64,000 nucleotides of DNA from Adenanthera pavonina (lineage: Eukaryota; Streptophyta; Magnoliopsida; Fabales; Fabaceae): assembly GCA_026686845.1 (NCBI GenBank), contig JAIVEN010000015.1:25525501-25589500 (forward strand), in the 5' to 3' direction. The notes under the pieces were generated by a model. It was not told where the DNA came from, made no database searches, and saw only the letters and a program-made list of their open reading frames with translations. This document shows positions 46,103 through 56,796 of this stretch, piece by piece; position 1 is the stretch's first letter; every line of letters starts with the position of its first letter. The translations under genes and the position numbers were made by a program.

Positions 46103-48281
46103 ATGGTTAGAGTAAAACATACCAACATTGGGAAAGAACAAGCTAGACCCAAACATTCCATTAAATCTTAATATGCCTCAAAAGAATGAGAAACCCAGAA
46201 ATGGAAGGCTGAATCTAGCAAAGGAACTCCATAAAAAAGGTAGAAAATAACTCCAAAGACTGAATCAAAGAAGTCAATCTCTGCTGCTATCCCCGCGTCT
46301 AGCACTGAGTTAGAAGAATTGCAGTTGACTACAGAGCCTCTCTATAGCTATGAATAGATTCTGAAGGAATTCACCAAGAAGTTTGTTGCAAAGAAGGTAA
46401 CCAATCCTCATTGCACTATTTTGGAGCAGTTTCTATTTGCAAATAACTTTGATGATGGGTTTTGGATGATAAACTACAAAAACCTTCCAGGAATCAAGAT
46501 ATAACAATTAGCTGATTAATTAAAGCTTGGTATGATGCATTGAAACTTAATGATAAAAAGAAGAAGTCCCAAGTAATTCTTAAGTCTAGGAATCTGTGGC
46601 CGTCATATGAGAATATTAATGATGTTTTAGAAATTCCCAGACAAGAGGGATTTAAAATTGATATCACAGCCACCAACTATATGGACAAAGATGACGATGC
46701 AGATGAGGAAGGTGGGGAGTTTTTGAACTACAAAGAAAGCATAATTCTGGATGCTTTATTCAAAAAACATGTAAATAGGCCCCTTTTGAAATAGGTGAAG
46801 CCTTCTAACCTTAGTGTACAAGTGAGGATCCTACACTATATAGGATCAAGGCTTATTTTCAACAAAGAAAGAAGTTTTAAACTAATCACCAGAGTTGAGG
46901 CACACATTATGGTAGCCTTGATAAAAGGAAAAGTATTAAATCTGGGTCACATAATTCTTCAGAGAATGATCAAGGCCAGAGACCAGAGAAGGGACTCTAC
47001 TCTATCCTATGCCTTTATTATTACCAAGCTTCTTAGATATGCCAGGATTCAGCACTTGGAGAAAGGAAAAGGGAAGCCTACATAGGAATTCAAGGAAGAA
47101 AAACTAATGAGGATGGGGATAGAAAGGAAAGAGGGCAGATGGATTGGAAAAGGGGCTAGAAAATCTGAGGATCCATTCTACAATGAGGGAGAATCACAGC
47201 AACAAAAGGATACCTCTAGGGCTGTCCCAAACATCCAATCTGCACCACAACCAACCCAACCAGATTCTCCTCAACCACAGCCTACCCAGCCACCTCAACC
47301 CTCCATTCCATCTACTTAGGCTAAACCCAATACTATAATTGAGTTGTAAGATAGTTTATCTGCAATGATGTTGAGCATTAGAGAGGAATAGAATGCCAAG
47401 TTTGCACACTTGCAAGATCAAATCACTTACTTAGCCAAGAAACTTAAAGTGATTGCTGATACCTATGAAGATATCAGAAACTCTATTCCCACCATATTAG
47501 CAACACCTTAAATTGGTCCCTCAGAACTAACCAAATCTGTCTCTCATGAAGTCCTAAGCCCCTTTGAGCTAGACTCTCTTAGTGCTACTGCTGCTGCTAC
47601 TACTAGCCCTCAGTCCTCTAGTAATAAAACTAGTCCTAGTATATCTCTAGACTATGCCATGAAGTAAGAAGCCACTTAGGGAGAAGGCTCTCATGAGCCA
47701 ATGATGGAGGATGTTGCTCAAGAATCAGTTCTGTCATCACAAGAGGCTGAGCAAATAGGGAAGCTAGTTATAGGTCTCACCACTGCACTAGTTATTCAAG
47801 TTGTCCTTAATAAGGAAAGAGGAATCATACCCCATATTGACATAACTGCTATTGCACATGATACTATAGTACAAGCCCATAAGAAAAGGCTCGATGAAAT
47901 GTTTGCTTCACCGAATCTTCAACCATTACTCTCTCAATATGGCCTCTTAATAGAGCATGAGCTTGGCTGGCCAACTCTTGTAGGGAAATGTAGGAGTAAA
48001 TCTCTGGGTATGATGATGAAGTTGAGCAATCTGTCTCTCTTTCTCAGATACCCTCCTCCATGCCATTCATACCTGTCCCTCTTTAAGCCATTCTTATGAG
48101 CTAAATACCTCCTCCCTTTGTACATATTTTGGCTTCTAATGATACCAAAAAGGGGGAGAAGAAGGATGGGCAAACTGGAGAAAGTGCAACTAGACAAACC
48201 CAAATTGGACAATCTGAAACTGCTGGACAATCAGGAAAAACTTATGCCAAGAGGAAGAAGGTCAAGGCTAAAAAAAAGTGA
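46103..48281 (+). pseudogene. Sire-3 env-position ORF (broken)
   Basis: Homologous end to end with the Sire-4 ORF at 58980-56797. It starts MVRVKH at 46103 (Sire-4 MARVKN). It keeps SQVILKSRNLWPSYENINDVLEIPRQ-type wording at 46540-46794, SVQVRILHYIGSRLIFNKE at 46795-47085, a Pro/Gln-rich middle (47230-47320), and a Lys-rich end with stop at 48279-48281. Many in-frame stops and shifts. A TATCTTTAG acceptor-like motif (AG 46071-46072) sits 30 nt before the ATG, as in Sire-4 (27 nt). I see no signal peptide or membrane helix. Confidence 0.8.
48147..48160 (+). repeat. Internal polypurine-tract copy, Sire-3
   Basis: AAAAAGGGGGAGAA near the end of the env-position ORF. Same word and context as Sire-4 at 56913-56900. 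A shorter GAGGGGGAGC copy follows at 48521-48530. Confidence 0.65.
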
Positions 48282-48583
48282 CAACAAGTTATAGAACCTT
48301 AGGGCTTAGATATTAGGATTTTGTATTTGTAATTTCATTTCTGTTGAACTTTGACTATGTGAAAATATATACTTGTGTTGAACTTGGTTGAATTTGTTTG
48401 AAATTCAATAGTGAACTTCTACATCAGTGTAATGTGTTTCCATATTTCTCTTTCTATTCTCCTTCATTCTCAACTCTAAAACATGTGTCATATTTGTATT
48501 TGAGTTTTAATGCATATATTGAGGGGGAGCTCTTGAAGCAAACCCAAGTACTAATCCAGTTTGCAAGTAGTTTTGTCATCATC

Positions 48584-48597
48584 AAAAAGGAGGAGAA
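48584..48597 (+). other. Polypurine tract of Sire-3
   Basis: AAAAAGGAGGAGAA immediately before the LTR. One base differs from the Sire-4 PPT. Confidence 0.8.
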
Positions 48598-49988
48598 TGT
48601 TGAATCAAGTGTTTTATGGAAAATGTAAAGATGAGAAGATCAAGTGAAGAGAACCATTGAAGAAAATGTAAAGACTTAGTTTCAGGATTTCTCCATTTGT
48701 AATATGGGTAAAAATATTTGATCTTTACTTATTTAAGTTACCACAATGTTCGAATATTTTATTGTGTTAGAATTGAAAAATATTAGCTAACAGACAAACT
48801 TTGCTGTTGATTCATGCTTATTTTATGGAAAATTTGAACTTTACTTGGTAAAATTCGAAGTTATAGAGGTTTTGCCTCTGATAGATGAATTTTAGTTCTA
48901 AAATTTAAATTTTGAGCTAAGCATTATTAGTGAAAATGTGCAAAATTTATCTAAAGCTCAATCAAATTTTGAGTGTTAGTAAAATTCAAAGTAAACTCAA
49001 TATCACTGTCTCTAACAGATGAACTTTAAACTTCAAAGTGAAAATTTTGAAATGAGAACTTATGATTCTAGTAAGAGCAAGCCTCTAACAAATGAATTTT
49101 AGTTACTAAAATTTGAGTTTTGAGTGCACTGTGAAAACATGAGACTACTGTTCAAACTTAACAGATGCACTTTGAATATGAAAATTAGTATGTTCTAACA
49201 TAGGATAGTATTGACAAACTCAAAATTCAAATTTCACTAATAAATAGATAAAGTTTGAAGTTTAACGTTAAAATCCCTAACCTTTTGTCTTTGCTAAATT
49301 CGCCTGTTGAATCCCAAAATTTGAATTTCAGCATGTCAGACGCATTAAATGCAGTTGGTGAATGGCTAATTTTACAGAGTAACCATTGGTTAATATGTCT
49401 AATAGCTAGATCTTGTATTTAATGACTAGTTAAGCCACAAATCTATAGATAGAACTTTATTCAATGTTGTGGCAAATGATTTTAGTCATGATTGTGCAAA
49501 AACTCTATCAAATTTCTAAGTCAAAGCTTTTTACTCTCACACATCATTTATTGTACTTCCACTTTTATATCCATTCTAATCTAAAGAGTATTTATTCTAT
49601 GTAAAAGTCTTTTTTTCATCTGGAAGAAGGATTCTTTATGAGGGGGGTCACAATGGGAATTGAGAAACACTTGTAAGAGTATTAAGTGTAGAATTTAAGT
49701 GTTCTAAGAATAGAGCATAAGCCTATACTGAGGCATTGTAAGGAGCCCATTGAATTCTTGCATATAGTGAAAATCTCAAGTGGTGCCTTGGGGACTAGAT
49801 GTAAGTCAAGTAGATTAGACCAAATCAGGATAAATTTTTAAGTTATTTCTTCCCTTATCTTACAGATACATTTTTTCTACTGCACTTTATTTTTCTACAA
49901 ACTTTTGCTTTCATGTAAACTTACATTTTTGCAGAAAAATTTTGAACTTCCCAATTTACCCCTTCTTAGGAAGCTAGTTATTCTAACA
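48598..49988 (+). mobile_element. Shared LTR of Sire-3 (1391 bp)
   Basis: TGTTGAATCAAG at the left, right after the PPT. TTATTCTAACA at the right, right before a PBS. Shorter and more decayed than the other family LTRs. Its U3 words read AAATTCGAAG, AAATTCAAAG and so on. R-U5 keeps ACTAGATGTAAGTCAAGTAG-type sequence matching the family's ACTGGATGTAGGTCAAGTGG. Confidence 0.8.
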
Positions 49989-49990
49989 AG

Positions 49991-50002
49991 TAGTATCAAA
50001 GC
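49991..50002 (+). other. Primer binding site of Sire-3
   Basis: TAGTATCAAAGC, two changes from TGGTATCAGAGC (both G to A, as expected from deamination), 2 nt after the LTR. Confidence 0.75.
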
Positions 50003-50042
50003 TCAGACTCCCAATTGAAGGATTTCAGCATCCAGGAAAATT

Positions 50043-50577
50043 AATGGCTGGCTTTGAAGAAAGCATATTACCAAAGGACAACAACACCAACAGACCTCCA
50101 GACTTTAGTGGAGAGCATTATGGATATTTGAAGTTGAGGATGCAAATATATCTTCTGTCCATAGACCTAGAGATCTAGGCAATTATCCAGAAATGTGACT
50201 TTGTGCCAATGAACCTACACCTATAAAGAAAACCCTAAAGAGGAGTGGAACGAAGAGGACAAGAGAAGAGCTTTGCTTAACTTCAAAGCAAAACACTGTT
50301 TAGTCAGTACACTCAACCATGATGAATTCTACAGAGTTTCCCAATGTTTCACAATTAAAGGAATATAGGACACTCTAGAGATTATACATGAAAGAACCAT
50401 TAGTGTAAGAGAGAACAAGCTAAACACTTGCATTGGTGAGTACAAAAGCTTCATAATAAAAAATGAAGTATCAAGGGTCTACAAAAAAGGTTCACTCTCA
50501 TTGTGAACCAGCTGCAAAGTCTTTGGAAGAAATACACTCAACCTGAAAAGATCAGGTCATAGAGTATGATTAAGGCA
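50043..50577 (+). pseudogene. Sire-3 gag, N-terminal part (broken, cut)
   Basis: ATG at 50043 gives MAGFEESILPKDN, then PPDFSGEHYGYLKLRMQIYLLSIDLE, the standard Sirevirus gag start (Sire-2 at 23302 begins Met-Ala-Gly-Phe as well). Stops follow within 50 codons. The UBN2-like core can be followed in shifted frames to about 50570. It is then cut by LTR I. No zinc knuckle remains. Confidence 0.75.
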
Positions 50578-51376
50578 TGAAGCATTTGGAGTCCTTGGAC
50601 ATGCCAATGAGCTTGGAAGGAGCACGAAGCCCAACTATTTGAATTAAGTTATAGCCCAAGAAGAGCTAAAAGTGTGAAAAATGCTTCCAATCATATAAGC
50701 TAATGATCCAAGCCCAAAATAAGCCTATTTGGGAGATATAACTTAAAGACAACATGTGCTCCTCATATGACCATTAAAAGTGACGTTTTATATGCTTAAT
50801 ATTTAGGATAAATTTTAGTTATATTATTTTTAAGAATAAGGCTTTGGTCAAAAGTTTCGTATTAATATCTATTAAAAGTTGATAGGAGCCATTTGTGGAG
50901 AATTAATTTAGCACCTTATGTTCAAATCCATTATCTGATGAGGTGTCATCTTTTAGGAATATTTAATGCTTATTACTCCTAGAGATACTTGGTAGCCTTT
51001 TCCATCTATAAATATGCACCTCTTGTACTCTTGCAAATCACAATATGAATAAATGAATTTCTTTTTTAGAAACTTTATTGTTGTTCAGTAAATTCTTTCT
51101 TGCTTATCCTTGAGTGCTAGAAAGAATGAGAACTTATTAAGGAGTGGTGATCTTTACGGTGTCCTAGAGTTAGGACTCAAGAGATGGGTTCTCTTGGAGC
51201 ATTTTTCCTTTGACCAACATTTTGTTTCTTTCTTTTTATTTTCATCATCTCTATTTTTCAGTTTTTGTTCATTGTTGTTCATCACTGTTCTTGTGTTCAA
51301 TTCATGTTTCCTTGAGTTGCATGATCCCTAACTCAAAGAAGGATCTTAGGACAAGTTTCTAAACTATCTCCCATCA
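50578..51376 (+). mobile_element. LTR I, unidentified family (799 bp)
   Basis: TGAAGCATTTGG...CTCCCATCA, followed 2 nt later by a perfect initiator-Met PBS, so it is a 5' LTR on the forward strand. TATA-like CTATAAATATGC at about 51005 and polyadenylation signal AATAAA at 51048-51053 mark the promoter and R end. It is not of the Sirevirus type (no palindrome array). The left end rests on TG and on where gag homology stops. Confidence 0.65.
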
Positions 51377-51378
51377 AT

Positions 51379-51390
51379 TGGTATCAGAGC
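51379..51390 (+). other. Primer binding site of element I
   Basis: TGGTATCAGAGC, an exact match to the initiator-Met tRNA complement. Confidence 0.9.
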
Positions 51391-51955
51391 TTCGGCTTGC
51401 AAATCAAGTTGTATTCCTATTTTGCTTGCTTTCTCTGTTTCATTCCATTTTTTCTTACTGTCCAGATTTTTCTTTTGTGTTCTTCTCTTTTCTAGTTAGA
51501 TCTGAGTTTGTTCATTGCTTCTAATATTGTGGCTTGATTATCATCTCAATCTCCCATCTGTTTTATCCCTCTGTTTTGTGTTTCTTACCATCCTTATTGA
51601 TCTTCTTTCTATTGGCAGCTTATAGTGTTATCTTTCTCCATTTTTGTTTTGTTATCCATAATTTGTTATTTTCCAGATTTGACTTTCATTAAAAAAAATC
51701 GTTGTTGCTATAGTTTGTTAGCTTCTGTCCATTGTGTGTTAGTTTAGATTATTCAAAAAAAAATTTGAAAAAAAATTCAAAAAAAAGAAAGAGAAATTGT
51801 CGTTGCTACAGAAAAAATGTTGTGAAAAAATTGTACAAAAAAAAAAAAAAGAATTTGATGGTTGGAGAAAAGAAATTCGAAAATTGAGCACCCTTGAAGT
51901 TTGAATTTGCCAATTGCATTTGATTTGGATTGATTTGCATTAATTGCTGGAATTG
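51391..51955 (+). mobile_element. 5' leader of element I
   Basis: T- and C-rich leader without a gag start, then A-rich runs near 51750-51870. It stops at LTR J and resumes for 106 bp at 54461-54566, where Sire-4 begins. The rest of element I is not in the window. Confidence 0.55.
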
Positions 51956-54460
51956 TGTAATATCCTGAAATTTTTTTCTGGATATTCAAGGCTCAATATT
52001 TTATAATCTACAAAGAATTTACAAAAATTGGTATACACCATTTGGCACGAAATAGGACAAAGAGGTCAATTATCTCAATTGGAAAGAAAAAGGAAAAAAT
52101 GATGATTTTGCCCCTAAAAAAAGAAGAAATAAAAAAAAAGAAAAGAAAAAAAGGAAGGCGGTGGACGCAAGGGAGATTAAGGAAAGTTTATGAATTTTGG
52201 GAAAAATTACCCCTAATAACTCGGAAGTTTTAAAAATTGTAAGTTGGTCCCGAGTTAAGGGCATTTTTTTAAATATGATAAATTATAGTCAAAATAAAAC
52301 TCTCAATGAGTTAAATCCAATGACGTATAATATGAAATTTATTAAGGTCAAAGTAATACTTATTGGGTAATTAGGATTTAATATTGGTATTTTATCCAAT
52401 AAAAGTCAGTTTGGACTGCAAGAAGAGGTAGTAGTAATTGAAGAAAAATTAGTAATCCTTAATAAAATATATTTTGGATCGAAATAATGATCTTCAACTA
52501 AAAGCAATTGTTGGATAATCTTGTACCAATTTAATGACAATTTTGGCAAAAATACCTAATCGGTACGGATAAATTTAATCGGTAAAATGTATTTTGGTCC
52601 ATAAAGATTATTTAAGCAATTTATGGCTGGAAAGAGGATTAAAAACATCTGATTGTTGAGTGGTACATGAAGAGAATTGTTGGAAAAGCTTTATTAAAAT
52701 TTAAGTAACTAAAGTTAAATAATAAAGTAACTAAGGTTAGGTTTTATTACTTAATCCCTTAACCACTCTTGTTAACTACTTAATCCATCATCTTCAGCAC
52801 ACTGTCACGTCTGAAACAGAAAGGAAAAGGTTGAGAGAGCTCGTGAATTTTGAAGACAAAAAGGAGAAGACAAAAGGCAAAGTTTGGTGCTCACAAGCTC
52901 AAGGTAATATCATATGGCCATAATCTTACATACCCTTTAGTTTGGAAGAGTTTTATGACTTATGCTCTCCTATTTTTCCACTGAAAGTTTTTTCCTAAAG
53001 AGATAGTAGAGAGAGAAAATGAAGGTATGGAGAAACTAAACCATGAAAAGTGTTATATAGGCCATAAGGTGCAAGAATATGTCATTAGATTACAAATTAA
53101 TCAGGTAATTATTTTTCTACAATTTATGGTAATTTTCTGCCTAATTATGGTTCAATATAGGAAGGGAATTTCAAGTTTTTGACTCTATAAATGGATTCCT
53201 TGTGTCCAAATTAGATAGGAATATGTATGTTGTACAAGAAATACTTTATGGATAACAAAGTGCAAATTTTAGTTCAAGTGAGCACTTTGTAAAGGAAATT
53301 ATATAATCATTGGTTAATGACCATATTTTGTGATGCATTAGGATTCAAGGAAGGGTTACAACACCAAAGAAGAGGTGTACAAGGTTTGAAAGTCATTGAA
53401 AATCTACAACGTATTTAACTAAGCACATTGTGCCTATATATTGTTATTGTTGCCAATATGCTTACTTGATGTAATTGTTGATTGTATTGATATTTTGTGA
53501 TGGATTGAATTAATTGGCTATGTTGTTTAAAGGGTATTTGACCCTAGGAATGTTTATAAGGGGAGGTGCTGCCCAAATTTTTTAGAAAATGTTTGTGCAC
53601 AAATGACTTTAAATGAAAGTTTAATGCATGTTTCATGAAAGTTTGCAATATATGATGATATATAAGCATGTATGATAGTTACTACTGAGATTCTTTGAAT
53701 CTCACCCCTTTCCAAATGTCTAACAAATTTTAGGTTCAAGTTATGGCAAGACTACCCAAGAAAGCAAAGGCAAGGACAAGCAAGTTAATGTTCAAGATAA
53801 TAATGCTTAGGTTGATACTATTATATGAGATGTTATGTAAAATCTTATGGGACATGATCATGCTGTGTTTTCATGCTAATATGTTCTTATTGGTTGTTAT
53901 GGAGTATCATGTAAGATAAAGGTAAGTTATGGCTATGTATGTAAATATTAATGTGTAATTTGAGAAGTAGGAAGAATGCAAGAGATCTTTCTGAGTGCTG
54001 TTGGGAATTCACAGTACTGTACAGACTTGATATGTTAATTATATAAGTGTTTTATATGTTCAAAAACTAGACATGTGTGGCTTTCCATAGACATAAAGAT
54101 CACTCAATTTGGAGTTATATTTTCAAAGTTGTGGTCAGAATCAGAAATTTTCAAAAATGACCATTACTACAGTGAAGATAATATGAATTTACTGTATAAA
54201 TTGGTCAAGTAATTTCAATGTTCAACATTTTTCCCATGTATATAATCTTTTAAGCTATATTTAGAGACTTGAACCATATCAATATGATTTTTCTTGATTT
54301 ATTTATGAATTTTCAAAGTTCACTAGGTGAAAAGAAGTTAGCAAAAGGAATAGTACCCCAAATGAAATAAATTGGTTTAAGTTATTTTATATAATCAAGT
54401 ATTAATGGACTTAAATATAGTTTAATACATAGAAAATGAGTTTAAGTATGAGGTATTACA
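51956..54460 (+). mobile_element. Solo LTR J, related to element G (2505 bp)
   Basis: TGTAATATCCTG...GAGGTATTACA. Throughout it aligns to the reverse complement of the element G LTR, for example TTATTGGGTAATTAGGATT at about 52352 and TATATAGGCCATAAGGTGCA at about 53055. It has no PBS or PPT at either end and is flanked by ATTG (51952-51955 and 54461-54464), five bases if one shared A is counted. An old solo LTR inside the leader of element I. LTR F is a third member. Confidence 0.75.
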
Positions 54461-54566
54461 ATTGCATCCCTTGATTTGTGGGTTGCTTGTTTCTAAATTA
54501 CCAAATTTGAAGCTTTTTGTTCCCAAGTCACAAAAGGAGTCAACATTCATTTCATTGGGTGATAAG
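54461..54566 (+). mobile_element. 5' leader of element I, continued
   Basis: Non-coding sequence between LTR J and Sire-4, continuing the leader interrupted at 51955. Confidence 0.45.
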
Positions 54567-56489
54567 TGTTAGCAAGGCTGACTTCCCAAGAGGGGGGGTG
54601 AATTGGGAATATTGAAATTTTTCTGCACAAAGTGAAATGGGTGAAGATATCACAGTATAATGAAAGCAACGAATAAAATAGAGCAAGTTGATAAATGAGG
54701 ATAAGGAGAGAAACACTCAGTGATTTATCCTGGTTCGGTCTATTCTCTTGACCTACGTCCAGTCCCCAAGACACCTCTTGAGATTTATCCACTATACAGC
54801 AAGAATTTCAACGGGCTTCTTGCTAATGCCACAATACACGAGTATGCTCTGTTTCTGAGCTCTCTCAAACTTTCCTAGCACTTTCTCTATGTGCTTCCCA
54901 ATCCCCTTGTGAATTCCCCTCACAAGTAAACCTATCTTCCAGATGAAGAGTAGATTGTTTACAAAGATACAACTCTCTTGAATAGAGTAGATATGAAGAT
55001 TAAAGTACAGATAATGAAGTTGAGAGGGTAAAAGCTTTTGAGAAAAAAAGATTCAGCAGAAATTCGGTATATACAAGTTTGATTCGTTACCCATAACTTC
55101 AAATGATGTTATATTTATAGTTTTAGTTCTCAAATATCCGTTAGAGACTAAATCTATCCGTTGGGGAAGTTATCCAATGGTTATTCTGAAAAACTATCCG
55201 TTTACCAACCGTATTTAATGTTTCTGACACACTGAAATTCGAATTTTGGTTGGTCAACAGACGAATTTCGAAGGAACTGAAGGTTAGAGCTTCCAATGTT
55301 AAAAATACAAAGTTCGTCTGTCCATAGTGTGAAATTCGAATTTTGAAATTCATAAAACATTTTCACATTGTGACATACGAATTTTCAAGAAGAAAGTTTT
55401 TCTGTAAGTTGTGAACAGTGTTTTCAATTTGCTACAGTACCCTCGAAATTCGAATTTTGGATGCCCAAAATTCGTCTGTCCATTGAATGTTCAAAGAGGC
55501 ACAGTAGTTCACTTTCTTCGAAATTCGAATTTTGACAGAGTGAAATTCGTCTGTCAGAGACCAATTTTGAAACTTAATTTCTTCTTGATTTCAGATGAAT
55601 TTTAACATAGTTTCAGACGAATTTCTTTTGTTTTTCTCAAGTTGTGTTTTGTCTGAAATTCGAATTTTGAAAGAGTGAAATTCGAATGTCACAGAGAAAC
55701 TCCTTTGACTTATATGAAAATTCGAATGTTGCAAGTTCAAAGTTCGTCTGTCAGAGAGCATTTTTCAAACTTAATTTCTTCTTGATTTCAGATGAACTTT
55801 AACATAATTTCAGACGAATTTCTTTGGTTTTCACAAATTGCATTTTGTCTGAAATTTGAATTTTGAAATTGTAAAGTTCGTCTGTCATAAAGAGGCTTCT
55901 TTCAGACTTGATGAAAATTCGAATGTTGGTAGTTCAAAATTCGTCTGTCAGAGAGCATTCATCAAACTCAATTTGATTTTGAGTTCAGATGCATTTTATC
56001 ATAGTTTCAGACGAATTTCGTTGGTTTTCACAAACTTCATTTTACTTGAAATTCGAATTTTGAGAGTTTGAAGTTCGTCTGTTACCAGAAAGGCTTCTTT
56101 CAGACTAGATGAAAATTCAAATTTTGATCAACCAAAATTCGTCTGACAGAGAGTCATCTCTTCAGACTTATTCAGTTTTAGCTCGAAATTCGAATTTCCA
56201 AAGGCAAAGTTCGAATTTCCAACTTGACAGTTCAGTTAAAACTTTCAAACTTCGTCTGTTTGTAAGTATTTTTCAAATGTTTCAAGTTTTAACATAAAAT
56301 CAAAGTTTGAAAACATCTTTTCTATAAATCAAAATATTTTACCCAATCATACCAACAACTAAGACTCTACAAAAGATCTAATAACAAAAACTCATAAAAT
56401 CTTCACTTGAAACAGCTTTGATCTCCTTTGATATCTTCAATCCAAGCTCTTGAGTGTTGATTGGAATCATCAAAACTCTTGATTCAACA
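54567..56489 (-). mobile_element. 3' LTR of Sire-4 (1923 bp)
   Basis: On the plus strand TGTTAGCAAGG...GATTCAACA, right against the PPT. R-U5 is at the left. The TATA-like word (minus CTATAAATATAAC) is near 55108-55120. U3 (about 55230-56260) holds at least seven exact AAATTCGAATTT palindromes (starting 55235, 55332, 55446, 55521, 55656, 56049, 56186), alternating with AAATTCGTCTG/CAGACGAATTT words. Solo LTRs a and b are members of the same family. Confidence 0.92.
55235..56197. repeat. U3 palindrome array of Sire-4
   Basis: AAATTCGAATTT is its own reverse complement. Copies, exact or one base off, alternate with TTCGTCTGTCAGA words and occasional TTCAGACGAATTTC on the opposite sense. The array lies upstream of the TATA box, where an enhancer would be. 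Its function is not known from sequence. Confidence 0.75.
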
Positions 56490-56503
56490 TTCTCCCCCTT
56501 TTT
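56490..56503 (-). other. Polypurine tract of Sire-4
   Basis: The minus strand reads AAAAAGGGGGAGAA, touching the LTR. Further copies lie at 56567-56558 (GAGGGGGAGC) and 56913-56900 (AAAAAGGGGGAGAA again). Confidence 0.9.
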
Positions 56504-56796
56504 GATGATGACAAAACAACTCACAAACTGGATTAGTACTTGGGTTTGCTTACACAAGCTCCCCCTCAACATGTGCATTACAGTTCATAAGATATCATTT
56601 CCAACATATTAAGTGAAGAGATTCAAACCCCAAAACATTGCAACCAAGAACATAATTCATTTAATCAAACTTTTTCAATCCATATTTAAGTTTAAGATCA
56701 GGTCTGAAACATATTATGAATAAACACCAAACAAGATACAGTCAAACAACTAAAACAAGATACAACAGGAAGAATCAGCCTAAGATCTTGAAACAA

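Larger units (their letters stand above)
45984..50577 (+). mobile_element. Sire-3: env-position ORF, LTR, PBS, gag on the forward strand
   Basis: The order is the 3' part of one Sirevirus (env-position ORF, PPT), one LTR (48598-49988), then the 5' part of a Sirevirus (PBS, gag). One LTR therefore serves as 3' LTR of the left part and 5' LTR of the right part. That is what remains of a tandem array sharing LTRs or of an unequal recombination. gag is cut at 50577 by LTR I. All coding parts are broken. Confidence 0.8.

Noticed and set aside
50578..51376. A host gene promoter at the TATA-like site near 51005
   Set aside because: AATAAA soon after, TG/CA ends and a perfect PBS 2 nt downstream fit an LTR. 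No host ORF follows.
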